Part shown: positions 36,068-43,815 of the stretch, piece by piece
How positions within the stretch are numbered: position 1 is the first letter of the stretch
Layout: each line of letters starts with the position of its first letter
NCBI RefSeq assembly: GCF_016805985.1
Contig: NZ_CP017661.1
Coordinates: forward strand, 1,860,001 to 1,924,000
Length of the DNA: 64,000 nucleotides
Direction of reading: 5' to 3'
Origin: Microbacterium sp. JZ31
GTDB lineage: Bacteria > Actinomycetota > Actinomycetes > Actinomycetales > Microbacteriaceae
Notes under the pieces: generated by a model
Database searches by the model: none
Seen by the model: the letters and a program-made list of their open reading frames with translations, nothing else
Told to the model about the DNA's origin: nothing
Translations under genes and position numbers: made by a program

Positions 36068-36694
36068 GTGACCCTCTCGCTCTGGCTGGCCCTCGTGGGC
36101 GCCGGAGTCGTCATCTCCCTCACTCCCGGTGCGGGCGCGGTCAACACCATGTCGAACGCGATCGTCGCAGGCTGGCGCCGATCGCTATGGGGCATCCTCG
36201 GCCAGCAGGTGGCGCTCGTCCTGCACATCGTGATCGTCGCGGCCGGTCTGGGCGTGCTCGTGACGAGCTCGCCGATCCTGTTCGAGATCATCCGCTACGT
36301 CGGCGCGGCCTACCTGATCTACCTCGGCGTGCGGCAGTTCCTCGCCAAGCCGGAGCCCGCGGCCGAGCAGGGCGGGCCGGTGCTCGTGCGCGAGAGCGGC
36401 TGGTCGATGCTGCGTCGCGGACTGCTCGTGAACCTCACGAACCCCAAGGCGATCGTGTTCTTCCTCGCGTTCGTGCCGCAGTTCATCCGCCCGGATCAGC
36501 CCGTCCTGACCCAGTACTCGGTGCTCGCGGCCACGGTCGTGCTGATCGACATCCTCGTGATGTGGTTCGTCTTCGCCACCGCCGCGCGGGCGATCGCCCG
36601 CCTCACGCGCAGCGAGCGGGGCCAGAAGGTGCTGGGGCGGGTGTTCGGGTCGCTGTTCGTCGGCGTCGGCGTGCTGCTCGCCGCCGTGCACTGA
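36068..36694 (+). CDS. LysE/RhtB-family amino acid exporter
   Basis: 208-aa inner-membrane exporter with about six hydrophobic segments. SLTPGAGAVNTMSNAIVAGWR (about residues 17-37) is the RhtB-type signature, and LLVNLTNPKAIVFFLAFVPQF (about 119-139) the second. The likely substrates are amino acids such as homoserine, threonine or lysine; the sequence does not discriminate. It is divergent from gdx, with the riboswitch in the shared spacer on the other strand. Confidence 0.92.
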   Translation: MTLSLWLALVGAGVVISLTPGAGAVNTMSNAIVAGWRRSLWGILGQQVALVLHIVIVAAGLGVLVTSSPILFEIIRYVGAAYLIYLGVRQFLAKPEPAAEQGGPVLVRESGWSMLRRGLLVNLTNPKAIVFFLAFVPQFIRPDQPVLTQYSVLAATVVLIDILVMWFVFATAARAIARLTRSERGQKVLGRVFGSLFVGVGVLLAAVH

Positions 36695-36799
36695 GAACAT
36701 CCGGTCCGGCTTCCGCGCGCTTCCGACGGACCGCTCCGCTCCCGGCGCGCCACGCGGGTGTGGGAGCCTTGACGGACGACTTCCAGAATCGGAGCACAC

Positions 36800-37521
36800 A
36801 TGAGTGACGGCGGCCAGTCCGGCTTCCCCGGCGGGGTCCCCCGCGTGACCAGTTCGCAGAGAACCCCTCCTCCCCGCGGGCGCAGGCGCTCACGCCGCCT
36901 GACGCGCCCTACGCCGCATCGGGCCCGGGCTACAACCCCGGACCGCCGCCCAGCGAGCGCACGAACACGCTGTCGATCATCGCGCTGGTGGGCGGCTTCT
37001 TCATCGGCCTGCTCGGCGTCATCGCGGGAGCGATCGCGCTGCGGCAGATCAAGAAGAGCGGCGAGCGCGGCCGCGGCCTGGCGATCGGCGGCATCGTGGT
37101 CGGCTCGCTGAACATGCTCGCCGGCATCATCGCGATCATCCTGCTCGTGGTCGCCTTCCTGGCCGCCGCCTCCGCGGCCGAATCCCTGTCGGAGCAGCCA
37201 CAGAGCTCCGTCAGCGAGCCGGCCACCGCCCCCGAGGAAGACGGCGCCGCCGGCACGGAAGACGGGGCGGCTCCCAGCGCGGAGCTGTGCGCCGCCGTCA
37301 CGGGGCTCTCGAGCATCGACCAGTCGGACCTCACCGCCGGCAGCGCCGACGCGATGGCCGCGCTCGAGGCGCTCGCGGCCGCGCCGGGCGACAACCAGGA
37401 GACCTACGGCCAGATCGTGGACTTCATGAACGACCCGGCTTCGCTCACGGCCGAGGAGCAGCAGCAGCTGTCCACGGACTTCGCCACGGCGCTCCAGGAG
37501 GATGCGCTCGCCTGCATGTGA
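36800..37521 (+). pseudogene. DUF4190 membrane protein gene broken by a frameshift
   Basis: The gene starts at an ATG (36800; GGAGCACAC before it) as MSDGGQSGFPGG, but the rest of the protein continues in another frame, reading PRDQFAENPSSPRAQALTPP and on into two hydrophobic segments (TLSIIALVGGFFIGLLGVIAGA; LNMLAGIIAIILLVVAFLAA) and a secreted-side C-terminal domain. The two halves join near GGCGGGGTCCCCC (36830-36845); one extra base in this G/C run would restore a single 240-aa DUF4190 protein. Alone, the downstream frame has no start before the GTG at 36988. Either a true mutation or an assembly error in the homopolymer. Confidence 0.75.
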
Positions 37522-37538
37522 CCCACTTGCAGGAGAAC

Positions 37539-37572
37539 GAGAACGCCCCGGCCGTCCGGCCGGGGCGTTCTC
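37539..37572. terminator. Bidirectional intrinsic terminator
   Basis: Perfect long hairpin: a 15-bp stem GAGAACGCCCCGGCC with its complement around a 4-nt loop. It lies between the convergent DUF4190 gene and rdgB. T content is modest, but a stem this strong should end both transcripts. Confidence 0.88.
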
Positions 37573-37599
37573 TTCGTCGTGGAAGCGTCGGAGCGTCGC

Positions 37600-38193
37600 T
37601 CAGAGCGTCGCGAGCAGCGGCTCGAGCGCAACGAAGGCGCGGGCTCGGTGCGAGACCGCGTTCTTCTCCCCCGCGGTCCACTGCGCCACCGTTCGCTCGG
37701 CGCCATCCTGATCCGCGGGGATGAACACCGGGTCGTAGCCGAACCCGGCCTCGCCGCGCGGCGTCTCCGCGAGGCGACCGGGCCAGAGCCCCTCCACCGT
37801 GTGCTCGGCCCCGGACGGGGTCACGAGCGCGATCGTCGAGTTGTAGTGCGCGCCGCGGTACGGATCGCGAATGTCAGACAGCTGATCCAGCAGCAGCGCG
37901 AGGTTCGCGCGGTCGTCCTTCGCATGACCGGCCCAGTACGCCGAGAACACGCCGGGCGATCCGCCGAGCACGTCCACGCAGATGCCCGAGTCGTCCGCGA
38001 GCGCGGGCAGGCCGGTGTGGGCGGCGGCCGCACGCGCCTTGATCAGCGCGTTCGCCGCGAACGTCGTGCCGTCCTCGACCGGCCCGGGGCCGTCGTACGA
38101 CACGACCTCGAGGTCGGGGCGGACGCGCGCGACGATCGACTGGAACTCGGAGACCTTGTGCGCGTTGTGCGTCGCGAGGACGATCTGCGCCAC
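37600..38193 (-). CDS. rdgB: XTP/dITP (non-canonical purine NTP) pyrophosphatase
   Basis: House-cleaning enzyme (197 aa) hydrolysing dITP, XTP and similar to the monophosphates. LATHNAHKVSEFQ is the N-terminal nucleotide-binding motif, and ALADDSGICVDVLGGSPGVFSA (split, residues about 63-84) is the catalytic segment with the metal-binding acids; GFGYDPVFIP is the third motif. Start is the GTG at 38193, 2 nt after the rph stop, so it is the third gene of murI-rph-rdgB. Confidence 0.96.
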   Translation of the reverse strand: MAQIVLATHNAHKVSEFQSIVARVRPDLEVVSYDGPGPVEDGTTFAANALIKARAAAAHTGLPALADDSGICVDVLGGSPGVFSAYWAGHAKDDRANLALLLDQLSDIRDPYRGAHYNSTIALVTPSGAEHTVEGLWPGRLAETPRGEAGFGYDPVFIPADQDGAERTVAQWTAGEKNAVSHRARAFVALEPLLATL

Positions 38194-38195
38194 GC

Positions 38196-38939
38196 TCAGG
38201 CCCCCGCGGCCGGCTCGTCGAGCGCCGCGGCCTGGTGCACGCGCAGCTCGTCCGCGCCGGCCAGGGCGAGCTCGAGCAGCGCGTCGAGCTCGGCCTTGTC
38301 GAACGGCGCGCCCTCGGCGGTGCCCTGCACCTCGACGAACTTGCCGCTGCCCGTGACGACGACGTTCATGTCGGTCTCGGCGCGCACGTCCTCCACGTAC
38401 GGCAGGTCCAGCATCGGGACGCCGTCGATGATGCCCACCGACACGGCGGCCACCGAGTCGCGCAGCACGTGCGCCTTCTGCCCGATGAACTTCTTCTCGC
38501 GGCCCCACTCGATCGCGTCGGCGAGCGCGACGTACGCGCCGGTGATGGCCGCGGTGCGCGTGCCGCCGTCCGCCTGCAGCACGTCGCAGTCGATCACGAT
38601 GGTGTTCTCGCCGAGCGCCTTGGTGTCGATCACGGCGCGCAGCGCGCGGCCGATCAGGCGCGATATCTCGTGTGTGCGGCCGCCGATCCGGCCCTTGACG
38701 CTCTCACGGTCGTTGCGCTCGTTCGTCGCGCGCGGCAGCATCGCATACTCGGCCGTGACCCAGCCCTTGCCCTTGCCGGTCAGCCAGCGCGGCACGCCGT
38801 GCGTGAACGACGCGGTGCACAGCACCTTCGTGCCGCCGAAGCTGATCAGCGCCGATCCCTCGGCCTGGCTGCTCCAGCCCCGCTCGATCGTGATGGGGCG
38901 CAGCTGGTCGGGCGTGCGGCCGTCGGCGCGAGTGGTCAT
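38196..38939 (-). CDS. rph: RNase PH (tRNA nucleotidyltransferase)
   Basis: Phosphorolytic 3'-5' exoribonuclease (247 aa) that trims tRNA 3' ends. [21 protein letters not shown] and the phosphate-binding [13 protein letters not shown] (about 125-137) are diagnostic, together with [19 protein letters not shown] in the first third. It lies between murI and rdgB on the same strand; the rph-rdgB order is widely conserved in actinobacteria. Confidence 0.97.
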   Translation of the reverse strand: MTTRADGRTPDQLRPITIERGWSSQAEGSALISFGGTKVLCTASFTHGVPRWLTGKGKGWVTAEYAMLPRATNERNDRESVKGRIGGRTHEISRLIGRALRAVIDTKALGENTIVIDCDVLQADGGTRTAAITGAYVALADAIEWGREKKFIGQKAHVLRDSVAAVSVGIIDGVPMLDLPYVEDVRAETDMNVVVTGSGKFVEVQGTAEGAPFDKAELDALLELALAGADELRVHQAAALDEPAAGA

Positions 38940-38964
38940 CGGGTCTCCTCGGGAGTGGTGCGGA

Positions 38965-39798
38965 TCAGGATCGCGCGTCGAGCGCGGTCAGGTCGATGGC
39001 GCCCGTGCGGACGAGGCGCACGTCGCGCACCTCGCGGCCGAGCAGGCGGTTCGCGAGCGCGATGAAGTCGGCGGTCTGCGCGCCGGTCGCCTCGTACTCG
39101 TGACGCGGCGTCGCATCGGGGCCGGCGAGCAGGTCGCGGCTCACGAGCTGGCGGTAGACGTCCTTGGCGGTCTCGGAGTCGCTCGAGACCAGCGAGACAT
39201 CCGGGCCCATGACGTAGCTGATCGCGCCCTTGAGGAACGGGTAGTGCGTGCAGCCCAGCACGAGCGTGTCGACGCCGGCGTGACGCAGCGGGGCGAGGTA
39301 CTCCTCCGCCGCGGCGAGGACCTCGGGCGAGTCGGTGTCGCCGTTCTCGACGAACTCCACGAAGCGCGGGCACGCGGCCGTGGAGACCCGGATGCCGGGA
39401 TTGACCTCGAGCATGTCCTGATAGGCGCCCGAGCCGATCGTCCCGACCGTGCCGATCACGCCGATCCGGCCGTTCCTCGTCGTCGACATGGCGGTGCGCA
39501 CCGCGGGCCCGATCACCTCGACGACCGGCACCGAGTAGCGCTCGCGCGCGTCGCGCAGCATCGCGGCCGAGGCCGTGTTGCACGCGATCACGAGCATCTT
39601 CACGCCCTGGTCGACGAGCGTGTCGAGCACCTCGAGCGAGTAGCGCCGCACGTCGGCGATGGGTTTGGGGCCGTAGGGCGAGTGCGCCGTGTCGCCGATG
39701 TAGAGCAGCGACTCGCGCGGCAGCTGGTCGCCGATCGCGCGTGCCACGGTGAGGCCGCCGACTCCGGAGTCGAAGATCCCGATCGGCGCGTCGTTCAT
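38965..39798 (-). CDS. murI: Glutamate racemase
   Basis: Cofactor-independent racemase (277 aa) producing D-glutamate for peptidoglycan. [17 protein letters not shown] at the N-terminus is diagnostic; the catalytic cysteines are in [10 protein letters not shown] (about residue 70-79) and LGCTHYPFL (about 180-188). The ATG at 39798 has GGAG 5 nt upstream; translation further upstream is not supported. It opens the murI-rph-rdgB operon and is divergent from pnuC by 92 nt. Confidence 0.97.
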   Translation of the reverse strand: MNDAPIGIFDSGVGGLTVARAIGDQLPRESLLYIGDTAHSPYGPKPIADVRRYSLEVLDTLVDQGVKMLVIACNTASAAMLRDARERYSVPVVEVIGPAVRTAMSTTRNGRIGVIGTVGTIGSGAYQDMLEVNPGIRVSTAACPRFVEFVENGDTDSPEVLAAAEEYLAPLRHAGVDTLVLGCTHYPFLKGAISYVMGPDVSLVSSDSETAKDVYRQLVSRDLLAGPDATPRHEYEATGAQTADFIALANRLLGREVRDVRLVRTGAIDLTALDARS

Positions 39799-39877
39799 GA
39801 TGCTCCAGCGTACCCGCGCCGCCCGTGTCGAGCCGCGACCAGCGCGACCGCCGCGCGGCGGCACCCCGCGGCGTCGC

Positions 39878-39883
39878 TAGGCT
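39878..39883 (+). promoter_or_regulatory. Likely -10 box of the pnuC-nadR-moxR operon
   Basis: TAGGCT, 7 nt before the pnuC ATG (leaderless pattern). No other promoter-like box is evident before the seven overlapping or closely spaced genes that follow, so it may drive the whole unit to 47735. Confidence 0.55.
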
Positions 39884-39890
39884 CGCCCGT

Positions 39891-40526
39891 ATGGGGGAAT
39901 GGCTGGCCCAGCACTGGATCGACATCGCCGGGTTCGCGACGGGGGCCGCCTGCGTGTTCCTCTCGTGGCGGCGGAGCGTGTGGAACTTCCCGATCGGGAT
40001 CGCCAATTCGGCGCTGTTCCTCGTCGTCACGTTCCAGGCGGCGCTGTTCGCCACGGCGGGGCTGCAGGTGGTGTTCATCGTGCTGTCGCTGCTCGGCTGG
40101 TGGGCGTGGGTCCGCGCCCGTGCCGCGGAGCGTCAGGCGGGCGCCGCGCGCGACGAGGCGTTCGTGCGCCGCACGCCGCGCCGCGCGATCCTGCCGCTCG
40201 CGGCCGGCGGCGTCGCCCTCACGGCGCTGCTCACCTGGCTGCTCTCGTCGTACACGCCGTCCAGCATGCCGCTGCCGGACGCCGCGGTGGTCGCCGGGAG
40301 CCTGATCGCGCAGTTCATGCTCAACCGGCGCTGGATCCAGACCTGGTACGTCTGGATCGCGGTCGACGTCGCATACGTCGCGATCTACGCCGCCACCGGG
40401 CTGTGGCTGTTCGCGGTGCTCTACCTCGGCTTCATCGCGATGTGCGTCGCGGGGCTCGTGTCGTGGCGTCGCGCCGAGCGCGATGCGGCGAGCGCGGCCG
40501 CGAAGCCGGAGCCCGCGTATGCGTGA
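39891..40526 (+). CDS. pnuC: PnuC-family nicotinamide riboside transporter
   Basis: 211-aa inner-membrane facilitator with about seven hydrophobic segments. RRSVWNFPIGIANSALFLVV (about residue 24-43) and QTWYVWIAVDVAYVAIYAATG (about 145-165) are the hallmark substrate-site segments of nicotinamide riboside carriers. The stop overlaps the nadR start by 8 nt, so the imported riboside is passed to the adjacent NadR kinase, which traps it by phosphorylation. It is the first gene of the NAD/MoxR operon. Confidence 0.95.
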   Translation: MGEWLAQHWIDIAGFATGAACVFLSWRRSVWNFPIGIANSALFLVVTFQAALFATAGLQVVFIVLSLLGWWAWVRARAAERQAGAARDEAFVRRTPRRAILPLAAGGVALTALLTWLLSSYTPSSMPLPDAAVVAGSLIAQFMLNRRWIQTWYVWIAVDVAYVAIYAATGLWLFAVLYLGFIAMCVAGLVSWRRAERDAASAAAKPEPAYA

Positions 40527-41577
40527 GGCGCGGCACGGCCTGGTGATGGGCAAGTTCTATCCGTTCCACTCCGGCCATCAGGCACTGATCCGCGCGGCGC
40601 TGCGCGAGTGCGACGCGGTCACGGTGCAGGTGCTGGGCGCGACGGTGGAGACGATCCCGCTCGACGTGCGGGCGGATTGGATCCGGCAGGAGCATCCGAC
40701 CGCGCGCGTCGTGTCCGCGATGGACGACGCGCCCGTCGACTTCGACTCGCCGTCCGCCTGGGACGCGCACATGGTGGTCATCGAGCAGCTGCTGGACGCG
40801 CCCGTCGACGTGGTCTACACCTCCGACCCGTACGGCGAGGAGCTCGCCCGCCGCCTGGGTGCGCGCTGGCGCCGGGTAGACGCCGGGCGAGCGGACGTCC
40901 CCGTCTCCGGCACCGCGATCCGCGCCGACGTGGCCGGTCACTGGCACGAACTGCCCGCGCCGGTGCGGGCGTGGTTCGTGCAGCGCATCGTGCTCGTGGG
41001 GGCCGAGTCGACGGGCACGACGACGCTGGCCTCGGCGCTGGCGGACGCCCTCGGCACGGACTGGGTGCCCGAGTACGGCCGCACCCACTCCGCCATCCGG
41101 GACGGCGGGCTCGAGACGCCCTGGCGGTCGGACGAGTTCGACCTGATCCTGGATCGCCAGATCGCGCTCGAGGCGGACGCCGCGCGGCGGATCCCCTCCC
41201 CCGTCCTCGTGTGCGACACCGACGCGCTCGCGACCGTGCTGTGGCACGAGCGGTACGTCGGCCCCGCCCCCGAGCGGATGTGGCGGCGGGCACGGGCCCA
41301 CGCGCCGCGCGCGTACATCCTCACGGGCGACGAGATCCCGTTCGTGCAGGACGGCATGCGCGACGGCGAGCACATCCGCCACGACATGCAGGATCGCTTC
41401 CGCGCGGTGCTGCGCGATCAGCCCGTGCCGTGGATCGAGGTGCGCGGCACGGTGGAGGAGCGGGTCGCGCAGGCGGCCACCTTCACCCGGGAGCGCATGG
41501 CCGACGCGCTCGCGATCGGACCGTCGCTGGAGGAGCTCGGCCACCGCGTGGCGCAGGAGAGGAAGAGCAGGACATGA
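40519..41577 (+). CDS. nadR: NadR-like NMN adenylyltransferase/ribosylnicotinamide kinase
   Basis: 352-aa bifunctional NAD salvage enzyme. The N-terminal nucleotidyltransferase (about 1-155) has GKFYPFHSGHQALIRAAL with the HxGH ATP site and ends with VSGTAIRAD. The kinase half (about 158-350) has a P-loop VGAESTGTTTLASAL, QIALEAD and RERMADAL-like helices. The usual P-loop Lys (GKS/T) is Thr here (STGTTT), which needs checking. No N-terminal HTH is present, so it is not a NadR repressor of the enteric type. The stop overlaps the MoxR gene as ATGA. Confidence 0.92.
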   Translation: MREARHGLVMGKFYPFHSGHQALIRAALRECDAVTVQVLGATVETIPLDVRADWIRQEHPTARVVSAMDDAPVDFDSPSAWDAHMVVIEQLLDAPVDVVYTSDPYGEELARRLGARWRRVDAGRADVPVSGTAIRADVAGHWHELPAPVRAWFVQRIVLVGAESTGTTTLASALADALGTDWVPEYGRTHSAIRDGGLETPWRSDEFDLILDRQIALEADAARRIPSPVLVCDTDALATVLWHERYVGPAPERMWRRARAHAPRAYILTGDEIPFVQDGMRDGEHIRHDMQDRFRAVLRDQPVPWIEVRGTVEERVAQAATFTRERMADALAIGPSLEELGHRVAQERKSRT

Positions 41578-43160
41578 TTCGCGCGACCTACCGGGACCCC
41601 GAGCGCTGGAACCGCACGTCGCAGTCCCCCACACGTCCGGTCGCCCCGGATGCGGACGCGAGGTACACGGCGGACGACCTGTTCGCCGCGGCGCCGCCGG
41701 TGCAGACCGCGCTGGACGAGAAGCTCCGCCGCGCGTACTTCTGGCTCGTGAACCGCGCGGTGATCTCGCCCTACTACGACGTGGAGTTCGGGCTCGAGCG
41801 CGCCACCCGCTTCCCGCTCGGCGACGCGAACGCGCAGCTCGTGCTGCCCGCCGAGCAGTCGTACTCCTCCAACGCGCTGCTGCCGCTGCTGACCTTTGCG
41901 GTCGGCGGGCGCTGCCTGCTGATCGGCGGGCCGGGCCGCGGCAAAACCACGCTGGCCGTGCTGATGGGCGTGCTCGCCGGTCAGTCCCCGGCCGACGTGC
42001 GCCGCGACGTGCAGCAGGGGCAGCCGCAGATGACGATCAGCGATCTGGTCGGCATGCCGCTGCCGCGCGACCTCGTGAACGCCGAGTCGCTCGACGGCAT
42101 CCGGATCGCGTGGCGCCGCTGGCTCGACGCACCCGTGAAGATCGTGGACGAGTACAACCGGATCCCCACCAAGACGCAGTCGGCGCTGCTGACGATGGTG
42201 GCCGAGGGCTACGTCGAGAGCCACGACCAGATGCACCGCACCACGCCTCCCGGCGGCATCGACAGCTGGTACTTCACGGCCAACGACGACGCGGGCGGCG
42301 GCACCTTCCCCGTGATCCAGGCGCTCAAGGACCGCATGGACGTGACGGTGCAGTCGCTGGGCTTCAACAGCCGCTTCTTCGACGAGCTCGTCACGCGCGT
42401 GGAGGCCGGCGAGCGCCCCGAGGACCACGTCCCCGCCGAGCTCGTCTTCACCCCCGACGACCGGATCCGGATGCGCGCGGCGATCCGCGCCACTCCCCTG
42501 CCGCCGGCCCTGCGTCGCGAGATCGAGTTCTTCGTGTCGCAGTTCGAGTTCGCCCAGCACGGCGGGCGCATGTTCGAGTACCGCACGAAGGACGTCGTCG
42601 CCACGTCGGGCGGCGACGTCGCCGAGGTCATCGGGGCGAACAGCGGCGCGGATCTGCAGGTCGACCCCGGCGCGCAGACGCTCGGGTCGGTCTCCCCGCG
42701 CGCCCTGCAGACGCTGATCCTGTACGCGAAGGCATGCGCCTGGTTCCGCGGGCAGAAGGCCGTCTCGCGCGAGGACGTGCGCGCCATGGTGCCGTTCGCG
42801 CTGCGCGGCAAGCTGCGGCCCAACCTGCAGCATCCGCGGTTCGACGCGGGCAGCGACCGCGAGCTCGCGACGGATCACGCCAGCTGGCTGCTCGACCTGT
42901 TCGACGCGGCGTGCGCCGAGCACCGCCGCCTCGGCGGCGACCGTCCCGATGCGACCGCCGTGCTGCTCGAGCAGTTCGGCGACGGCGTCGACGGCCTGGA
43001 CGCCCTCGCCGTCTCGCAGCGCGTCACGGCGGTGGAGGCGCGGATCGCGCAGATCGCGGCGACCAGGAAGCTCTACGGCCGCGACTTCGACGAGCTCGTC
43101 GCGCTGAAGTACCTGCACCAGCGGTACACGAACTACCTGCGCTGGCTGGAGGCACGATGA
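41574..43160 (+). CDS. MoxR-type AAA+ ATPase
   Basis: 528 aa. A distinctive N-terminal region (1-95; DEKLRRAYFWLVNRAVISPYY) precedes the AAA+ module: Walker A GGPGRGKTTLAVL (about residue 118-130), Walker B VKIVDEYNRI (about 187-196), sensor region SWYFTANDDAGGG (about 231-243) and a C-terminal lid (FALRGKLRPNL). MoxR ATPases remodel or insert metal into partners, usually VWA-domain proteins; here the VWA partner is two genes downstream. ATGA overlap with nadR ties it to NAD salvage. Soluble, no membrane segment. Function of this subfamily unknown to me. Confidence 0.93.
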   Translation: MIRATYRDPERWNRTSQSPTRPVAPDADARYTADDLFAAAPPVQTALDEKLRRAYFWLVNRAVISPYYDVEFGLERATRFPLGDANAQLVLPAEQSYSSNALLPLLTFAVGGRCLLIGGPGRGKTTLAVLMGVLAGQSPADVRRDVQQGQPQMTISDLVGMPLPRDLVNAESLDGIRIAWRRWLDAPVKIVDEYNRIPTKTQSALLTMVAEGYVESHDQMHRTTPPGGIDSWYFTANDDAGGGTFPVIQALKDRMDVTVQSLGFNSRFFDELVTRVEAGERPEDHVPAELVFTPDDRIRMRAAIRATPLPPALRREIEFFVSQFEFAQHGGRMFEYRTKDVVATSGGDVAEVIGANSGADLQVDPGAQTLGSVSPRALQTLILYAKACAWFRGQKAVSREDVRAMVPFALRGKLRPNLQHPRFDAGSDRELATDHASWLLDLFDAACAEHRRLGGDRPDATAVLLEQFGDGVDGLDALAVSQRVTAVEARIAQIAATRKLYGRDFDELVALKYLHQRYTNYLRWLEAR

Positions 43161-43173
43161 CGGGACGCGGGCG

Positions 43174-43815
43174 GTGATCGCGCGACCGGGCCACGCCATC
43201 GATGCGGACCACCCGCCGACCGGGTCGCTCCCGATCGGGTCCGGGGTGGATCTGGAGGCGGCGAGCGCGCGGGTCGTCGCGTGGGGCGGGGATGCCGCGC
43301 GCTTCGCCGACGCCGTGGCGCGCGGCGTGGCCGCGGTGCCCGACCTCGGCCCCGCCGCGGTCGTCACGCTCGCGGCGGTGGCGGGCTGGCGCGCGGGCGT
43401 CCTCGGCCTGCGGGACGACGCACTGACGCGTCTGGCGGCGGCGACGGGGCCGCTCGCCGCCGCGTGCGCGGCCGCCCTGCGCCTGCGGCCGGACGACCTT
43501 GCCTTCACGGTGACGGGCCAGCGGCAGGATCGCTTCTGGTGGCCCGGAGCGACCTCGCGGTCGGTGGTCGCGCGGGTGGGCGGGTTCCGGGGTCTGGGCG
43601 GCCCGTGGGACCTCCCGCCTGCGGACCCGCGGCAGATCGCGGCCGGTGCCTGGAGCGTGCGCGTCGGCGACGCGCGCATCGCGGTCGAGGCCGACGTGTT
43701 CGGCCATCGGCTCACCGCGCTGGACGAGCACCGGTCGGCGTCGGACGATCCCGGCTGGGCCGAGCTCGAGGCCCCGGGCGGCACGCACCTCGCCACGATC
43801 CGGCGGTCGCGATGA
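43174..43815 (+). CDS. Unrecognised protein of the MoxR/VWA cassette (213 aa)
   Basis: 213-aa soluble protein with no family I can name. The N-terminal half is Ala-rich and helical (residues about 25-100); the C-terminal half (about 105-213) looks like beta strands with aromatic turns: FTVTGQRQDRFWWPGATSRS, VGGFRGLGGPWDLPPAD, WSVRVGDARIAVEADVFGHRL. The GTG start follows the MoxR stop by 13 nt, and the stop overlaps the VWA gene as ATGA. It may play the role of the small bpX-type adaptor proteins known from other MoxR-VWA systems; that is only an idea from gene order. Confidence 0.8.
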   Translation: MIARPGHAIDADHPPTGSLPIGSGVDLEAASARVVAWGGDAARFADAVARGVAAVPDLGPAAVVTLAAVAGWRAGVLGLRDDALTRLAAATGPLAAACAAALRLRPDDLAFTVTGQRQDRFWWPGATSRSVVARVGGFRGLGGPWDLPPADPRQIAAGAWSVRVGDARIAVEADVFGHRLTALDEHRSASDDPGWAELEAPGGTHLATIRRSR

